From the NCBI RefSeq assembly GCF_025917315.1, contig NZ_CP080627.1:2046001-2110000 (forward strand): a stretch of 64,000 nt of DNA, written 5' to 3'. The DNA is from Halomonas qaidamensis. Lineage in GTDB: Bacteria; Pseudomonadota; Gammaproteobacteria; Pseudomonadales; Halomonadaceae. The notes below the pieces were generated by a model. The model was not told the DNA's origin. It searched no databases and saw only the letters and a program-made list of their open reading frames with translations. The position numbers and the translations under genes are program-made. Position 1 is the first letter of the stretch; each line of letters begins with the position of its first letter. Of the stretch, positions 26,970 through 36,070 are shown one piece after another.

Positions 26970-27539
26970 ATGAAACGCTTGGCAAGCACCCTATTTTGTA
27001 GCTTTGCTGGCTCCATGCTGCCATTTATGAGCTGTTTAGCCAACGGCGGAGATACCGATCTCGCCTATGCGTCTCCTAACAGCGAGTTTATGTCCCTGCG
27101 CAACGGTGTCGTTTTAGAAGGCAGTGACTTAAGCAGCCTTGATAGTTACACCACTGGCTTTCGCTTTACGGCAGGTTTTAGCCCATGGCAGCTACCACAG
27201 TTGGATATTGGCGCTGAAATTGCCTACCGCGAAAGTGAAGAAGTTCCCATCTCTTCCAGTGTTGACCCTCTTATCATGGATACTCTCAGCTTGGGCGGAG
27301 CAATCGTAGCTGGCGTGAGAATGGGCGCTTTTAGTATTTACGCTAAGTCTGGCCTCACCGAGTGGCGTGGCGAAACCGATCAACCACTAGCCGATGATGG
27401 CGGCACCGCCTTTCTTCAGGGCTTTGGTGCCACAATGACCATCAATCGCTTAGTCAGCCGGGTAGAGTACGAACGCATCGATGCCCCCACCCTCAGCCAT
27501 CTCAATATGTTAAGCGCTTCCCTGCACTTGCCGTTTTGA
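26970..27539 (+). CDS. Small outer-membrane beta-barrel protein, unknown
   Basis: A 189-residue exported protein. The signal peptide is about 1-24, ending at CLANG. The mature chain has about eight amphipathic beta-strands (GFRFTAGFS, QLDIGAEIAY, LGGAIVAGVRMGAFSIYAKSG, GFGATMTINRLVSRVEYERID) and ends in LHLPF. A terminal Phe is the outer-membrane assembly signal. It resembles OmpA/OmpW-type eight-stranded barrels. GAGGAA precedes the start. Function unknown. Confidence 0.65.
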   Translation: MKRLASTLFCSFAGSMLPFMSCLANGGDTDLAYASPNSEFMSLRNGVVLEGSDLSSLDSYTTGFRFTAGFSPWQLPQLDIGAEIAYRESEEVPISSSVDPLIMDTLSLGGAIVAGVRMGAFSIYAKSGLTEWRGETDQPLADDGGTAFLQGFGATMTINRLVSRVEYERIDAPTLSHLNMLSASLHLPF

Positions 27540-27551
27540 CAAACGCATATT

Positions 27552-29450
27552 TTAGCGTTTTTCTTCGGGTGCCTGTTCAGGTGGTGTCCATACGGGTTCT
27601 TCTGCCTGATCTGGCTCACTCCAGCCATGTTGCATGGATTGGCCTAGCGCCTCTTCCAGCTTCATAAACAGTTCGCCGTATCGCGGGCTAAAGCTAATGC
27701 CCTCTTCAATTTCTTTCCAGGCTTCAAACAGCTCATCTTCATGAGCATTTTCATGTTGTTCAAACGTATCTGTCATCTGCTTGGCACGCATAGGGTGAAT
27801 CCCCATTGCCGTTAACGTATGACCACCAAGCGTCAGTGCAGAGTGATAAACCTCTCTGGTCACATCGTCAGCCCCCGCTTCGCGAAGCTGATACCCATGG
27901 CCGCGATCAAATGCACGCGCCAATACCCAAACGTTGGGGTAGTAATGCTTGACGTGCTTAACCATATCAACAGCACGCTCGCGATCATCAATCGCCACCA
28001 CCATCACTCGCGCGTTGGCGATACCCGCAGTTTCTAGTAAATCTGAACGGCTGGCATCGCCAAAATAGCTTTTAATTCGAATATGGCGGAGCAGTTCAAT
28101 TTGCTCCATTTCAAGATCTAAGGCCACGATGGGAATGTTATTGGCGCGCAACAAGCGACATACAATCTGCCCAAAACGACCGACACCGGCGATGATCACC
28201 GGCGCTTGCTCTTCGATCCTATCGGCATCGCGAGTACTGTTTTCAGCTGTTTGATAGCGCGGCAGTACTAAGCGGTCATAGGCAATAAACAAAAGCGGCG
28301 TTGCAAACATGGAAAACGCGACAACTAGTGACAGTAATTGCGATACATCCAGCGGAATAACATTGCTCTGCACGCTGTAAGTTAACAGCACAAACCCAAA
28401 TTCCCCTGCCTGAGCAAGGCTTAACGTAAACAGCCAACCATTGCTGCTTCGAACCCGGAACAGTAATGCTAAACCAAATAAAACGATGCCCTTTACAAGG
28501 ATAACGACAAGCACGAGCACTACTACCATTGCCCACTGCTCGGCAAATACTTGGAAATTTATACCCGCCCCGACGGTGATAAAAAACAGTCCTAGTAAAA
28601 GCCCTTTGAACGGCTCGATATTGGCCTCTATCTCGTGCTTGAATTCGCTGTTAGCGAGTACGATACCTGCTAGAAACGCACCAAGTGCTGGAGACAAATT
28701 GACAATTCCCATCAGCGCAGCAATGCCAATAACCAGCATTAAAGCGGCAGCCGTAAATACTTCTCTCAAGCCGGAAGAAACTACGTAGCGAAACAGTATT
28801 GGGCCAAGATAATGTCCACCCATAATCACAACGCCTATGGCTCCCACTACTACCAGGCCATGGAGCCATGCCGACATACCCTCTACAAGACTAAGGCTGC
28901 CGTGTTCAATATTATTTCCGCTTTCTCCCGTTAGCTCGGGTAGCGCCAATAACGGAATCAGCGCCAGCATCAAAATCACCGCGATATCCTGAAACAACAG
29001 CACTGAAAAAGCGCTACGCCCACCTTCGGTTTTTGTAAGCCCTTTTTCATTTAAGGTTTGCAGCACAATCGCTGTTGAGGAAAGTGCGAAAATCAGCCCA
29101 ATAGCAAGAGACGTTTGCCAAGCAAGTCCCAGCCACCAGGCAATGGCCGCGCCTGCAGCAGCAGTAATCACTACCTGCAAACCGCCTAGCCCTACTAGCC
29201 GTATCCGCATGGCCCACAGACCTTTTGGGTCAAGCTCCATACCGACTAAAAACAGCATCATCACAACGCCGAACTCAGCAAAATGCTGAATAGTAGTGGT
29301 TTCTTGCCCTACTAGCCCCAACACAGGGCCAATCACTACCCCTGCTACCAAATAACCAAGCACCGAACCCAGCCCTAAACGCTTGGCCAGGGGAACAGCA
29401 ATCACCGCTGCAATAAGATAGATAAACGCTTGAATAAAGTAACCAGTCAT
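27552..29450 (-). CDS. Kef-type monovalent cation:proton antiporter (CPA2)
   Basis: A 632-residue membrane protein. About 12 transmembrane helices (1-380) carry the CPA2 signatures GYLVAGVVIGPVLG, FALSSTAIVLQTL and LSPALGAFLAGIVLANSEF. They are followed by a cytosolic TrkA-N/RCK domain (about 405-520) with GVGRFGQIVCRLL as its nucleotide site. A soluble acidic tail ends the protein. It probably exchanges K+ for H+ and is gated by NAD(H) or glutathione adducts, as KefB/KefC are. No KefF/KefG partner lies beside it. Divergent from trpR. Confidence 0.88.
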   Translation of the reverse strand: MTGYFIQAFIYLIAAVIAVPLAKRLGLGSVLGYLVAGVVIGPVLGLVGQETTTIQHFAEFGVVMMLFLVGMELDPKGLWAMRIRLVGLGGLQVVITAAAGAAIAWWLGLAWQTSLAIGLIFALSSTAIVLQTLNEKGLTKTEGGRSAFSVLLFQDIAVILMLALIPLLALPELTGESGNNIEHGSLSLVEGMSAWLHGLVVVGAIGVVIMGGHYLGPILFRYVVSSGLREVFTAAALMLVIGIAALMGIVNLSPALGAFLAGIVLANSEFKHEIEANIEPFKGLLLGLFFITVGAGINFQVFAEQWAMVVVLVLVVILVKGIVLFGLALLFRVRSSNGWLFTLSLAQAGEFGFVLLTYSVQSNVIPLDVSQLLSLVVAFSMFATPLLFIAYDRLVLPRYQTAENSTRDADRIEEQAPVIIAGVGRFGQIVCRLLRANNIPIVALDLEMEQIELLRHIRIKSYFGDASRSDLLETAGIANARVMVVAIDDRERAVDMVKHVKHYYPNVWVLARAFDRGHGYQLREAGADDVTREVYHSALTLGGHTLTAMGIHPMRAKQMTDTFEQHENAHEDELFEAWKEIEEGISFSPRYGELFMKLEEALGQSMQHGWSEPDQAEEPVWTPPEQAPEEKR

Positions 29451-29493
29451 TGGGTTTCCTCAAATTGCCGCGAACGGCTTGACTTCGCTGAGC

Positions 29494-29533
29494 AATAAGT
29501 TACTGTACTAGTACGCTAGTACAGTAACTTATT
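29494..29533. promoter_or_regulatory. TrpR operator: 40-bp perfect palindrome upstream of trpR-trpE-trpG
   Basis: Arms AATAAGTTACTGTACTAG (29494-29511) and CTAGTACAGTAACTTATT (29516-29533) are exact complements across the 4-nt centre TACG. The centre gives CTAG-TACG-CTAG, the same CTAG-N4-CTAG core as the E. coli trp operator. It ends 35 bp before the trpR start; a possible -35 TTGACT lies at 29479-29484. It is probably autoregulatory and controls trpEG. Confidence 0.88.
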
Positions 29534-29568
29534 ACTTAATTGTTGTGGCTACACAGTGAGCTCGCTCT

Positions 29569-29862
29569 ATGTCATTTGATGATGACCTTCAGGCGGATTT
29601 AATACGCTACCTGCTTGCCATTGATTCGCCGAAGGCGATGCACGAGGCACTGGCTAGTTTATTAACGCCCGCAGAGTACCAAGAAATCAGTAAGCGCCTA
29701 CAGATTTTTAAGCTTCTACGTGACGGTGTCCCCCATCGCAAAATTGCTGAAACGCTGGGCGTTGGTATTGCCACGGTTTCCCGGGGTTCACGCGCTTTAA
29801 CAGCGCAACCCTCTTCATCGTTACCCTCATTAATACCGTCACCCACTTCACGGACCGATTAA
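29569..29862 (+). CDS. trpR: Trp repressor, TrpR
   Basis: A 97-residue all-helical repressor that binds its operator when loaded with L-tryptophan. The region LTPAEYQEISKRLQIFKLLRDGVPHRKIAETLGVGIATVSRGSRAL (about 32-77) aligns with E. coli TrpR. The DNA-reading helix is GVGIATVSRGSR, against GAGIATITRGS in E. coli. A Ser/Pro-rich tail (80-97) is extra. The stop is 2 nt before trpE, so repressor and target are in one operon, unlike E. coli where trpR is remote. A perfect operator palindrome lies upstream. Confidence 0.92.
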   Translation: MSFDDDLQADLIRYLLAIDSPKAMHEALASLLTPAEYQEISKRLQIFKLLRDGVPHRKIAETLGVGIATVSRGSRALTAQPSSSLPSLIPSPTSRTD

Positions 29863-29864
29863 TC

Positions 29865-31289
29865 ATGACGACGACTACGCCTGCTTCATCAGGCCCGCAG
29901 CCTTTCACGCTGCCGCGCAAGCCTCACTACGTTACCTTGGCAGCAGACTGTGATTTTTTTGCACTGTTTCAAAAAATTGAGCGTCAATTTGATACCTGTT
30001 ACATGCTGGAATCGCTCGGCGAAGATAGCCATATGGCGCGCCACTCTATTATTGGCTTTGACCCGGAATACACGCTCTACGCCAATGGCAGCACGCTGAC
30101 GATTGAAGATCGTGACGGCCATGCAAACCACTATCCAAGCGATAACCCTTATGAACTGCTGCGCAGCCTGATTCCCCAGAATATTATTTCCCGTAAGTAT
30201 GCAGGTGGGCTAAGCGGTTATCTCGGTTATGACGCCATGCAATACTTTGAGCCTTCGCTAACGTTGAAAGCTAGTGACGATTTCGACACGTTTCGGTTTG
30301 GCCTTTATAAAGATGGCTTGATCCTCGACAAAATGACCGGGGAAGTCACCTATTTTTATTACGACAATAGCCGCTATGAGTTTTTGCAAACCTTGATTGA
30401 CGCTGATGATTTACCTGCTGGCGCGTTGCACATCACTGCGTTGGGCGACACCATGAGCCGCGAAGAGCATGCTGAAGCAGTGGCCAAAGTGAAACAGGAT
30501 ATTATCGACGGTAAGGTGTTTCAGTGCGAAGTCGGCTTTAAAAAACGCTTTAGCATTAAAGGCGACACATTAGCGCTCTACGATCAGTTGCGCACGATCA
30601 ACCCATCGCCACAGATGTACTACGTAAAATTCGGCGAGCAGAAGCTAATTGGTGCAAGCCCGGAACTTCTGTTCAGGCTCCGCCAGGGCGAAATGGAGAC
30701 CTTCCCGCTGGCAGGAACCACCACGCGTGGCAAAACCCCGCAAGAAGACACTCAGTTAGCTCGTGCACTACTCAACGACCCTAAAGAGATTGCCGAACAC
30801 AATATGATTGTGGATCTACACCGCAATGATATTGGTCGAGTGGCGCAGTTTGGCACGGTAAAAGTGCGTAGCCTGATGGATATCAAACGCTTTAGCCACG
30901 TGCAGCATATCTCCAGTGAAATTGTCGGTATTATTGCTGAAGGCGAGGATATGTTTACCTCACTTGCCAGTAACTTCCCCGCGGGTACGCTGACAGGCGC
31001 GCCTAAAATTGAAGCAATGAAAATTATCGATGATTTGGAAATCGATGGGCGTGGCCCTTACGGCGGCGCAGTTGGCCAGTTCTCTTTCAACGGCGACTGC
31101 ACCTTCGCGATTCCGATTCGTACGGTGTTTGTAAACGGTGAAAGCGCTTACGTACAAACCTGTGGCGGCAACGTGTTTGATAGCAACGCCGAAGACGAGT
31201 ACGAGGAAATTCGCCGTAAATTTGCCGGCACACGCAAAGCCCTTGCCCCTTTTATGAGCGCAGGTACGGACATGGAGAGCCAAGCATGA
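29865..31289 (+). CDS. trpE: Anthranilate synthase component I
   Basis: A 474-residue chorismate-using enzyme that forms anthranilate with TrpG. The N-terminal region holds YMLESLGEDS, equivalent to the LLES tryptophan-feedback pocket, together with NPSPQMYYV. Catalytic segments include IGASPELLFRL, PLAGTTTRGKT, HNMIVDLHRNDIGRV with the active His, and FPAGTLTGAPK. The feedback pocket favours TrpE over PabB. It overlaps trpG by 4 nt and follows trpR by 2 nt. Confidence 0.93.
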   Translation: MTTTTPASSGPQPFTLPRKPHYVTLAADCDFFALFQKIERQFDTCYMLESLGEDSHMARHSIIGFDPEYTLYANGSTLTIEDRDGHANHYPSDNPYELLRSLIPQNIISRKYAGGLSGYLGYDAMQYFEPSLTLKASDDFDTFRFGLYKDGLILDKMTGEVTYFYYDNSRYEFLQTLIDADDLPAGALHITALGDTMSREEHAEAVAKVKQDIIDGKVFQCEVGFKKRFSIKGDTLALYDQLRTINPSPQMYYVKFGEQKLIGASPELLFRLRQGEMETFPLAGTTTRGKTPQEDTQLARALLNDPKEIAEHNMIVDLHRNDIGRVAQFGTVKVRSLMDIKRFSHVQHISSEIVGIIAEGEDMFTSLASNFPAGTLTGAPKIEAMKIIDDLEIDGRGPYGGAVGQFSFNGDCTFAIPIRTVFVNGESAYVQTCGGNVFDSNAEDEYEEIRRKFAGTRKALAPFMSAGTDMESQA

Positions 31290-31960
31290 AAGTGCTAATT
31301 ATCGATAACTATGACTCCTTCACCTATAACCTGTATCAGTTTATTGGTGAGATTTTGACCACGGAGAAGAATCGCGGCGAGCTGCCCCATTTCGAGATAC
31401 TTGTTAAGCGCAACAACCAGATCGACTTCAAGGCGATAGAAGCCATGGCACCTGATCGCATTATCATCTCTCCTGGCCCAGGCTCGCCGGATGACCCGCG
31501 TTACTTTGGGGTCTGTGCTGAAGTCATCGAAAAACTAGGCAAAACTACGCCACTGTTGGGCGTTTGCTTAGGCATGCAAGGCATTGTGCATGTCTTTGGC
31601 GGCAAGGTAGTGAAAGCACCGCTGCCGATGCACGGCAAAATCAGCCCGATCAACCACAACAACCGCTCGGTGTTTAATGGCGTACCCGACCAGCTTGAGG
31701 TAATGCGCTATCACTCATTGATTGCCGATGCGTTCACTCTGCCCGACTGTTTGGAAGTAACCGCAGCGGTAGGAGCTTTAGGCGCTGATAAGTTTGAACA
31801 ACGCAGCCACTGGCAAACGATAGACGAATTTGAATTAATGGGCGTAAAGCACCGCGACTACCCCATTCATGGCATTCAGTTTCACCCTGAATCGTTTGCT
31901 ACTGAAGGAGGCAAAGAGTTAATTGCTAACTTCCTTTTTGCACCTAACCCAGCGGCATAA
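31286..31960 (+). CDS. trpG: Anthranilate synthase component II (glutamine amidotransferase)
   Basis: A 224-residue class I glutamine amidotransferase supplying ammonia to TrpE. Visible are IIDNYDSFTYNL, the oxyanion loop ISPGPGSPDD, nucleophile Cys94 in LGVCLGMQG, and the His-Glu pair in IQFHPESFATEGG. It is somewhat longer than the E. coli TrpG domain, with insertions near 24-36 and 150-180. trpD and trpC do not follow; the cluster stops here and a DUF1294 gene converges, overlapping the 3' end by 17 nt. Confidence 0.92.
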   Translation: MKVLIIDNYDSFTYNLYQFIGEILTTEKNRGELPHFEILVKRNNQIDFKAIEAMAPDRIIISPGPGSPDDPRYFGVCAEVIEKLGKTTPLLGVCLGMQGIVHVFGGKVVKAPLPMHGKISPINHNNRSVFNGVPDQLEVMRYHSLIADAFTLPDCLEVTAAVGALGADKFEQRSHWQTIDEFELMGVKHRDYPIHGIQFHPESFATEGGKELIANFLFAPNPAA

Positions 31961-32222
31961 CAGCTAACAGCCCCGATAGCGCAGCCACATTGAGCACCAC
32001 GGTGACCCAAAAGAGACGCCGAAAGCGGGTCTTTTGGGTCTTATGCCGTAGACGTTGTTGCGCCAGCCACGCTCCCGGCCAACCACCCGCAAGCGCCATC
32101 AGGTGGAGCGTTTTCTCGCTCACTCGGCGGCGCCGTTTAACTGCCGCCCTTTTATCCACGGCATAAACCCCATATGTGATCACGCTGACCAACACATAGG
32201 ACGCTGCAACAAGACTTATCAT
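31944..32222 (-). CDS. DUF1294 small membrane protein
   Basis: A 92-residue inner-membrane protein with hydrophobic segments at about 3-20 and 70-90. The DUF1294 core VDKRAAVKRRRRVSEKTLHLMALAGGWPGAWLAQQRLRHKTQK is in between. Function unknown; in other proteins the domain is found fused to cold-shock domains. The 3' end overlaps trpG by 17 nt on the opposite strand. Confidence 0.8.
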   Translation of the reverse strand: MISLVAASYVLVSVITYGVYAVDKRAAVKRRRRVSEKTLHLMALAGGWPGAWLAQQRLRHKTQKTRFRRLFWVTVVLNVAALSGLLAVMPLG

Positions 32223-32255
32223 TTGTTAGTCATCTTAATCTGCTCGGCGCACGCA

Positions 32256-33275
32256 TTATTTGCGCCGCTGTAGCGGCTTGCTCGTAGCAAGCTTGCTACG
32301 CCCAGCGCGATTTTTATTGACCGGCTTTCCTTTGCCTTTAGCAGCCGGCTTTCCAGATGGTTTGCCCCTACCGCTGGGCTTACCGGAAGCAGCCGTTTTG
32401 GCTTTAGGGTCTTGGTGCTTTTTATTGGCTGCTTTAGCGTCAGGTGGTGCTCGTTTAGCTGCTGGTTTCTTTGCTTTTTTCGCACTGGAGCGTGCACTGT
32501 AGTTAGGCCTTTCGGTCGCATCGAATTTTTTGGGTTTGTTTTTTTCGGGCGCAGCCCCAGAGCGTTCGGTTAACGCAATGATAGTGTCAATCTCTTTGGG
32601 AGTTAAATCCCGCCAGTCGCCCAGAGCCAATCCTTGCAGAGAGACATTCATAATTCGCGTGCGAACCAGCTGGGTGACCTCGTAGCCAAAGTACTCGCAC
32701 ATACGGCGGATCTGGCGGTTCAGCCCTTGCACCAGCGTAATAGTGAACACAAACGTCGACTCTTTGGTCACTTTACACTTTTTAGTCACTTGCCCCAGGA
32801 TAGGCACACCCTTTTGCATGCCTGCCACAAATTCATCGGTAATCGGCTTATTGACGGTTACCACATACTCTTTTTCGTGATTGTTATTGGCGCGCAGGAT
32901 TTTATTAACCAAGTCGCCGTTATTGGTCAAAAAGATAAGCCCTTGTGAATCTTTATCCAGCCGCCCGATCGGGAAAATTCGTGTACCGTGCTTAACGAAT
33001 TCAACAATATTGTCTTTTTCGCTGGACTCAGTGGTGCTGACAATTCCCACCGGCTTATTTAGCGCAATAAGCACTAAATCCTCTTCTTCCTGAGGCTCTA
33101 TGTCCTGACCGTTGACCTTAACCCGATCACCCGGCACCACTTGGTCGCCTGTCGTTGCCCGACGCCCATTAATCCAAACGTTGCCTTGCTCAACATAGCG
33201 GTCAGCCTCTCGGCGGGAACATAAACCACTTTCGCTGATGTATTTATTGATACGGGTAGATTTTCGTAACGACAT
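32256..33275 (-). CDS. rluF: 23S rRNA pseudouridine synthase, RluF-type
   Basis: A 339-residue RsuA/RluB-family synthase. An N-terminal S4 RNA-binding domain (about 6-60, [33 protein letters not shown]) precedes the catalytic domain. Catalytic Asp is in [21 protein letters not shown], and [17 protein letters not shown] is conserved. The order and [12 protein letters not shown] point to RluF (U2604). Beyond about residue 245 is a Lys/Ala/Pro-rich, low-complexity basic tail that likely binds RNA. Confidence 0.9.
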   Translation of the reverse strand: MSLRKSTRINKYISESGLCSRREADRYVEQGNVWINGRRATTGDQVVPGDRVKVNGQDIEPQEEEDLVLIALNKPVGIVSTTESSEKDNIVEFVKHGTRIFPIGRLDKDSQGLIFLTNNGDLVNKILRANNNHEKEYVVTVNKPITDEFVAGMQKGVPILGQVTKKCKVTKESTFVFTITLVQGLNRQIRRMCEYFGYEVTQLVRTRIMNVSLQGLALGDWRDLTPKEIDTIIALTERSGAAPEKNKPKKFDATERPNYSARSSAKKAKKPAAKRAPPDAKAANKKHQDPKAKTAASGKPSGRGKPSGKPAAKGKGKPVNKNRAGRSKLATSKPLQRRK

Positions 33276-33300
33276 AAAGCGTCAACCAACGGTAGTCGAT

Positions 33301-33334
33301 TAAAAAAGCGCTGCCGCCAAATGGCCGCAGCGCT
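33301..33334 (-). terminator. Intrinsic terminator after ppc
   Basis: On the minus strand an 8-bp stem AGCGCTGC/GCAGCGCT, extended by a second 3-bp stem around a mismatch, is followed by TTTTTTA. It lies about 20 bp past the ppc stop and before rluF. Confidence 0.85.
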
Positions 33335-33354
33335 GATTGAGCAAAACAGTGGGC

Positions 33355-36003
33355 TTAACCCGTATTGCGTAAACCTGCCGCAATACCGGCCATGGTCACC
33401 ATAAGCGCACGAGAGAGATCTGCACTAATAGCACCATCGGCGTCCCGATTACGCTGTAGAAGCTCCGCTTGCAAGCCATGAAGCGGGTCGATGTAAGGGT
33501 TGCGCACATCAATTGCTTGGCGAATAAGCGGGGTGTTTTCAAGCAGCTTCTCTTGCTGGAGAATATCCAACACCACGTTTTCAAGCCGCTCAAAACGCTC
33601 ACGTAACTTCTTACCCAGCGCTTTCAGCGAAGGCTCATCGACCAAACGATGCTCATAGTAAGCGGCAATCGCGACATCCGCTTTGGCCAATAGCATCTCT
33701 AACATATCAAGATAGGTGCCAAAAAAGGGCCACTGACTGCGCATTTCTTGCAACACTTCCCGACCACCTGGCTGCTCTATACGCCGCGAGAATGCTTCTC
33801 CGCTGCCCAACCAAGCGGGTAGCATCAGGCGAATCTGTGTCCAGGCAAAAATCCATGGAATCGCTCGCAAGGTTTCCACGCCGCCATCTTGACGGCGTTT
33901 AGTCGGCCGAGAACCAAGCGGCAGTCTGCCCAGTGCGCCTTCCGGCGTAACCGCTCGGAAGTAGGGAACAAAGTCAGGATCTTCACGCACCACGCCCACG
34001 TAGGCGGCATGGGCCACTTTCGCCAGCTGCTCCATCTCTTCACGCCAGTGAGGCTCAGGTGCAGGCGGTGGCAATAATGTCGCCTCCATGACCGCACAGG
34101 CGTAAATTTCCATAGAGCGCAGCGCGATATCTGGCTGACCAAACTTAAAGCGGATCATTTCGCCTTGCTCTGTTACCCGTAGGCTGCCATTCACTGAGCC
34201 CGGCGGCTGGGAAAGGATCGCCGCATGCGCGGGGCCGCCGCCACGACCAACGGTGCCACCACGACCATGAAAGAGCGTCAAATCCACGCCATGTTTTTCA
34301 CATACGTTCACTAACGATTCTTGGGCACGGTACTGTGCCCAGGCAGCAGCAAGCTGTCCGGCGTCTTTAGCAGAGTCTGAATAGCCAATCATGACCTCTT
34401 GGCGGTCTTTCGCCAGGGCCCGGTAACCGGGAAGCGCCAGCAATTGGTCAACCACATCGCCCGCATGATCAAGGTCGTTGAGGGTTTCAAACAGTGGTGC
34501 AATAGGCAGCGTGACTTGGCCGCCCACCTCTTTCATCAATAACGCAACGGTTAATACGTCAGAAGGCTCGGCAGCCATCGAGATAATATAGGTACCCAAC
34601 GCTTCAGCATGCTCTTGGGCAATCACTTTGAAGGTATCGAGCACTTCACGGGATTCTGCCGAACACTCCCAACGGCGTGGGATCAGCGGCCGCCGTGATT
34701 CAAGCTCAGCGAGCAGAAACTCTTGGCGCTGAGCTTCGTTCCAGTCCTGGTAATGGCCCAAGCCCAATGCACTGGTGAGTTCTTCCATTACCTGGGCATG
34801 GCGACTGGCCTCTTGGCGCAAGTCAAGTTTGGTCAGCGTGACACCGAACACTGCTACCCGACGCAAGGTATCCAGCAGCGCACCGTTTGCGATGGTGTCC
34901 AGCCCGACATCACACAACGAGCGGTAGCATGCCAGCAGCGGCGCGTAGAGCTGGTCTCGGGTTTCAATAATTGGTCCACCGTCATAGTTACGGCCGTCCA
35001 ACTCTGCTTTAGCCCAGTCGCGTGTGGCTTCCATTTTATTCAGCAGACGCTTAAGCAGCTCGCGGTAAGGCTCGGCAACTTCTCCCACCTCTGCCTTCAA
35101 GGCGCTGTTGGCTTTCCACATTGAAAGCTCGGTTTTCAGCTGTTCAAGATCACGTAAATAGAGATCAGCGGCCATCCATCGGCCCAACAACAGCACCTCT
35201 CGCGTTACCCGCGCGGTGACATTTGGATTGCCATCTCGGTCACCGCCCATCCAGGAGGCGTAGCGAATGGGCGCGGCATCCAACGGCAAACGTTCGCCGG
35301 CAGTATCGAGTAATAAATTATCCAAATCGCGATGGAAGTCTGGCACTGCCTGCCATAAGGAGTTTTCGATAACCGCAAAGCCCCATTTGGCCTCATCCAC
35401 GGGGGTTGGCCGTTCATGACGAATCTCATCGGTATGCCACGCCTGACTGATCAACTCTTCCAAGCGGCCCTGGGCACGAGTGCCACGCTCTGGGTAGTCT
35501 TCAGAGCTTTCAATGGCGGTTAGGCATTCGTCGATAGCGTCGTATTTTTGAATCAACGTGCGGCGAATAACTTCTGTAGGGTGGGCAGTCAGCACTAGCT
35601 CAACGCGCATACTGGCCAGGGTTTCTACTAATTTACGGGGTGAATTACCCGCCTGCTGTGCACGGCTTAGCAGCTCACCAAGTACGGGCTGGGAGCCAGG
35701 CTTGTAGTCTTCCACCCGGCGAAAGCGCGCCCGGTAGTGCTGCTCAGCAATATTGGCAAGGTTCAAAAATTGGTTAAACGCACGCGTCACTGGCAGCAGA
35801 TCGCGTTCAGGCAACTGACGTAGATACTCTATAAGCTCACGCTGCTGCAGTGAATCGCCCTGGCGTCCCCGCTTGGCATGGGCACGAATCGTTTCAATTT
35901 TATCAACAAATGACTGGCCTAAATCATCGGCAATCGTACGGCCCAGGCTATCACCGAGAATACGCACGTTATCACGTAGCGATTCGTGTAGGTCGTGACT
36001 CAT
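33355..36003 (-). CDS. ppc: Phosphoenolpyruvate carboxylase
   Basis: About 882 residues, the anaplerotic enzyme making oxaloacetate from PEP and bicarbonate. Key segments are LVLTAHPTEVIRRT with the catalytic His, ASWMGGDRDGNPNVT, VMIGYSDSAKDAGQLAAAW with the catalytic Lys, FHGRGGTVGRGGGPAH, and the terminal RNTG typical of bacterial PEPC. I chose ATG 36003 because GGAGG is 8 nt upstream; an ATG two codons earlier is too close to it and one nine codons earlier lacks a site. Confidence 0.95.
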   Translation of the reverse strand: MSHDLHESLRDNVRILGDSLGRTIADDLGQSFVDKIETIRAHAKRGRQGDSLQQRELIEYLRQLPERDLLPVTRAFNQFLNLANIAEQHYRARFRRVEDYKPGSQPVLGELLSRAQQAGNSPRKLVETLASMRVELVLTAHPTEVIRRTLIQKYDAIDECLTAIESSEDYPERGTRAQGRLEELISQAWHTDEIRHERPTPVDEAKWGFAVIENSLWQAVPDFHRDLDNLLLDTAGERLPLDAAPIRYASWMGGDRDGNPNVTARVTREVLLLGRWMAADLYLRDLEQLKTELSMWKANSALKAEVGEVAEPYRELLKRLLNKMEATRDWAKAELDGRNYDGGPIIETRDQLYAPLLACYRSLCDVGLDTIANGALLDTLRRVAVFGVTLTKLDLRQEASRHAQVMEELTSALGLGHYQDWNEAQRQEFLLAELESRRPLIPRRWECSAESREVLDTFKVIAQEHAEALGTYIISMAAEPSDVLTVALLMKEVGGQVTLPIAPLFETLNDLDHAGDVVDQLLALPGYRALAKDRQEVMIGYSDSAKDAGQLAAAWAQYRAQESLVNVCEKHGVDLTLFHGRGGTVGRGGGPAHAAILSQPPGSVNGSLRVTEQGEMIRFKFGQPDIALRSMEIYACAVMEATLLPPPAPEPHWREEMEQLAKVAHAAYVGVVREDPDFVPYFRAVTPEGALGRLPLGSRPTKRRQDGGVETLRAIPWIFAWTQIRLMLPAWLGSGEAFSRRIEQPGGREVLQEMRSQWPFFGTYLDMLEMLLAKADVAIAAYYEHRLVDEPSLKALGKKLRERFERLENVVLDILQQEKLLENTPLIRQAIDVRNPYIDPLHGLQAELLQRNRDADGAISADLSRALMVTMAGIAAGLRNTG

Positions 36004-36031
36004 TGGCATGGCCTCCTTACGGGGTCGCATT

Positions 36032-36070
36032 AGTTGTTAAAAGTCAGTTGTTAAAAATCAGTTGTTAAGG
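36032..36070. repeat. 14-bp-period tandem repeat upstream of ppc
   Basis: AGTTGTTAAAAGTC (36032-36045), AGTTGTTAAAAATC (36046-36059) and a partial AGTTGTTAAGG (36060-36070). It fills most of the mazG-ppc gap and includes the mazG stop codon. Unit and period resemble the repeat at 14943-14969. Confidence 0.9.
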
